From: PALSA-1335 sp965231025
GTDB taxonomy: Bacteria; Patescibacteriota; Gracilibacteria; UBA1369
Reading direction: 5' to 3'
Assembly (NCBI GenBank): GCA_965231025.1
Contig: OZ246407.1
Coordinates: forward strand, 682,001 to 746,000
Length of the DNA stretch: 64,000 nt
The notes under the pieces were generated by a model. That model was not told the DNA's origin and made no database searches. It saw nothing but the letters and a program-made list of their open reading frames with translations. Every line of letters begins with the position of its first letter. Position 1 is the stretch's first letter. This document shows positions 63,536 to 64,000 of this stretch, in pieces. The translations under genes and the position numbers were made by a program.

Positions 63536-64000
63536 ATGCAAACAACAACAAAAAAAATCCTGGGAATATCCATCATGATGGTTACCGTTCTGGCACTTTC
63601 CGGCTGCGGAAACTCAAGCACTCAGCAGAAACCCACCACCGACGAACGTTCGAGGGTCATTGACAACGCCGAGTTCACCATGAGAATCCCCCGCGAATGG
63701 GACGTTATCGAGGCCAAAGATTTCACCGCCGACGTTCCAGCCGAAACGACCATGGTCGTCCGAAACAACGTCAAGAACGAGGATTTCACGGCTAACGTGA
63801 ATGTCATCCGCCGCAGTCTCCAGACGACAAAAGAAACACTTGAGTATGCCAAAGAGGTCATCAACCGGCAAAAAAGCGGCCTTCTCAATTACAAGGAAAC
63901 CAAACGTGACGTCTCCAAAATGAAGATCGGAGACAAAACGGTCGACAGCTATGTGGTGACCTTTGAAGGGAAAAAAGACGCGGAAAGCGACCTGGTCCGC
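63536..64000 (+). CDS. Lipoprotein, PsbP/DcrB-like (runs off window)
   Basis: The first 155 residues of a secreted protein. Signal MQTTTKKILGISIMMVTVLA with lipobox LSGC gives a lipid anchor at Cys24. The mature part reads FTMRIPREWDVIEA, then TTMVVRNNVKNEDFTANVNV and KIGDKTVDSYVVTFEGKKD, a pattern like PsbP/DcrB (DUF1795-type) lipoproteins, which are small binding or envelope proteins. The end lies beyond 64000. Start chosen from the signal peptide and the promoter 20 bases upstream. Confidence 0.75.
   Translation, partial: MQTTTKKILGISIMMVTVLALSGCGNSSTQQKPTTDERSRVIDNAEFTMRIPREWDVIEAKDFTADVPAETTMVVRNNVKNEDFTANVNVIRRSLQTTKETLEYAKEVINRQKSGLLNYKETKRDVSKMKIGDKTVDSYVVTFEGKKDAESDLVR

Overview
The window looks like part of a Candidate Phyla Radiation (CPR/Patescibacteria) chromosome, most likely from the Peregrinibacteria side of the radiation; this placement is inferred. 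Supporting signs are the PrgI/TraC-like/VirD4-like secretion genes, single-copy housekeeping genes in short operons, many small secreted lipoproteins, and almost no Shine-Dalgarno (SD) sequences although the 16S anti-SD is intact. TGA is used as a normal stop (fur, purB and the P-type ATPase all end in TGA), which argues against the TGA-recoding Gracilibacteria and Absconditabacteria.

Layout: 0-4 kb has a truncated glycosyltransferase, ssb, the last two riboflavin genes (ribE, ribH), pgk with a lysine-rich tail, and a small hydrolase. 4-10.3 kb, minus strand, has a VirD4-like ATPase, ruvX, rplI, a peptide-binding protein, secG and a small membrane protein. 10.4-15.6 kb has a PPC-domain gene, ileS and unknown genes. 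15.6-20.6 kb is nucleotide synthesis: purC-purE-purB-dcd on the minus strand, with purA divergent. 20.5-23 kb has envelope proteins (DUF3179, Gmad2) and a nuclease. 23-30 kb is metal transport and envelope: an MgtA-like P-type ATPase, an S-layer-homology/cupredoxin fusion, a phosphatase, tRNA-Val, and an NRAMP-related transporter next to a soluble PRC/MgtE_N/CBS protein. 30-33.7 kb is a zinc-type ABC operon (permease, ATPase, binding protein) divergent from a Fur/Zur regulator. 33.7-39.3 kb has tRNA-Leu, folate C1 genes (5-FCL, glyA) and two lipoproteins (DUF3160, Memo). 39.3-45 kb has a HAMP-SpoIIE phosphatase, a second peptide-binding protein, a noncoding-looking stretch holding two SD-led membrane microproteins, and lepA. 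45-49.5 kb has PrgI, a TraC-like protein and three unknown genes.

49.6-59.4 kb holds the ribosomal RNAs. They do not form one operon. 23S-5S and 16S, both on the minus strand, are about 4.6 kb apart, each with its own TTGACT-type promoter and boxA. Between them lie tRNA-Ala, tRNA-Ile (broken by a 100-N assembly gap) and five protein genes. The tail of the window, 59.5-64 kb, has a PQQ-type sugar dehydrogenase, a two-barrel unknown, clpP, a RimK-like ligase and a truncated lipoprotein.

There is no CRISPR array, transposase, integrase or prophage. The observations most worth following are the split rRNA locus, the microprotein locus at 42.4-43.1 kb, the NRAMP-related/MgtE_N-CBS pair, the S-layer cupredoxin, and the unknown gene cassette at 46.4-49.5 kb.
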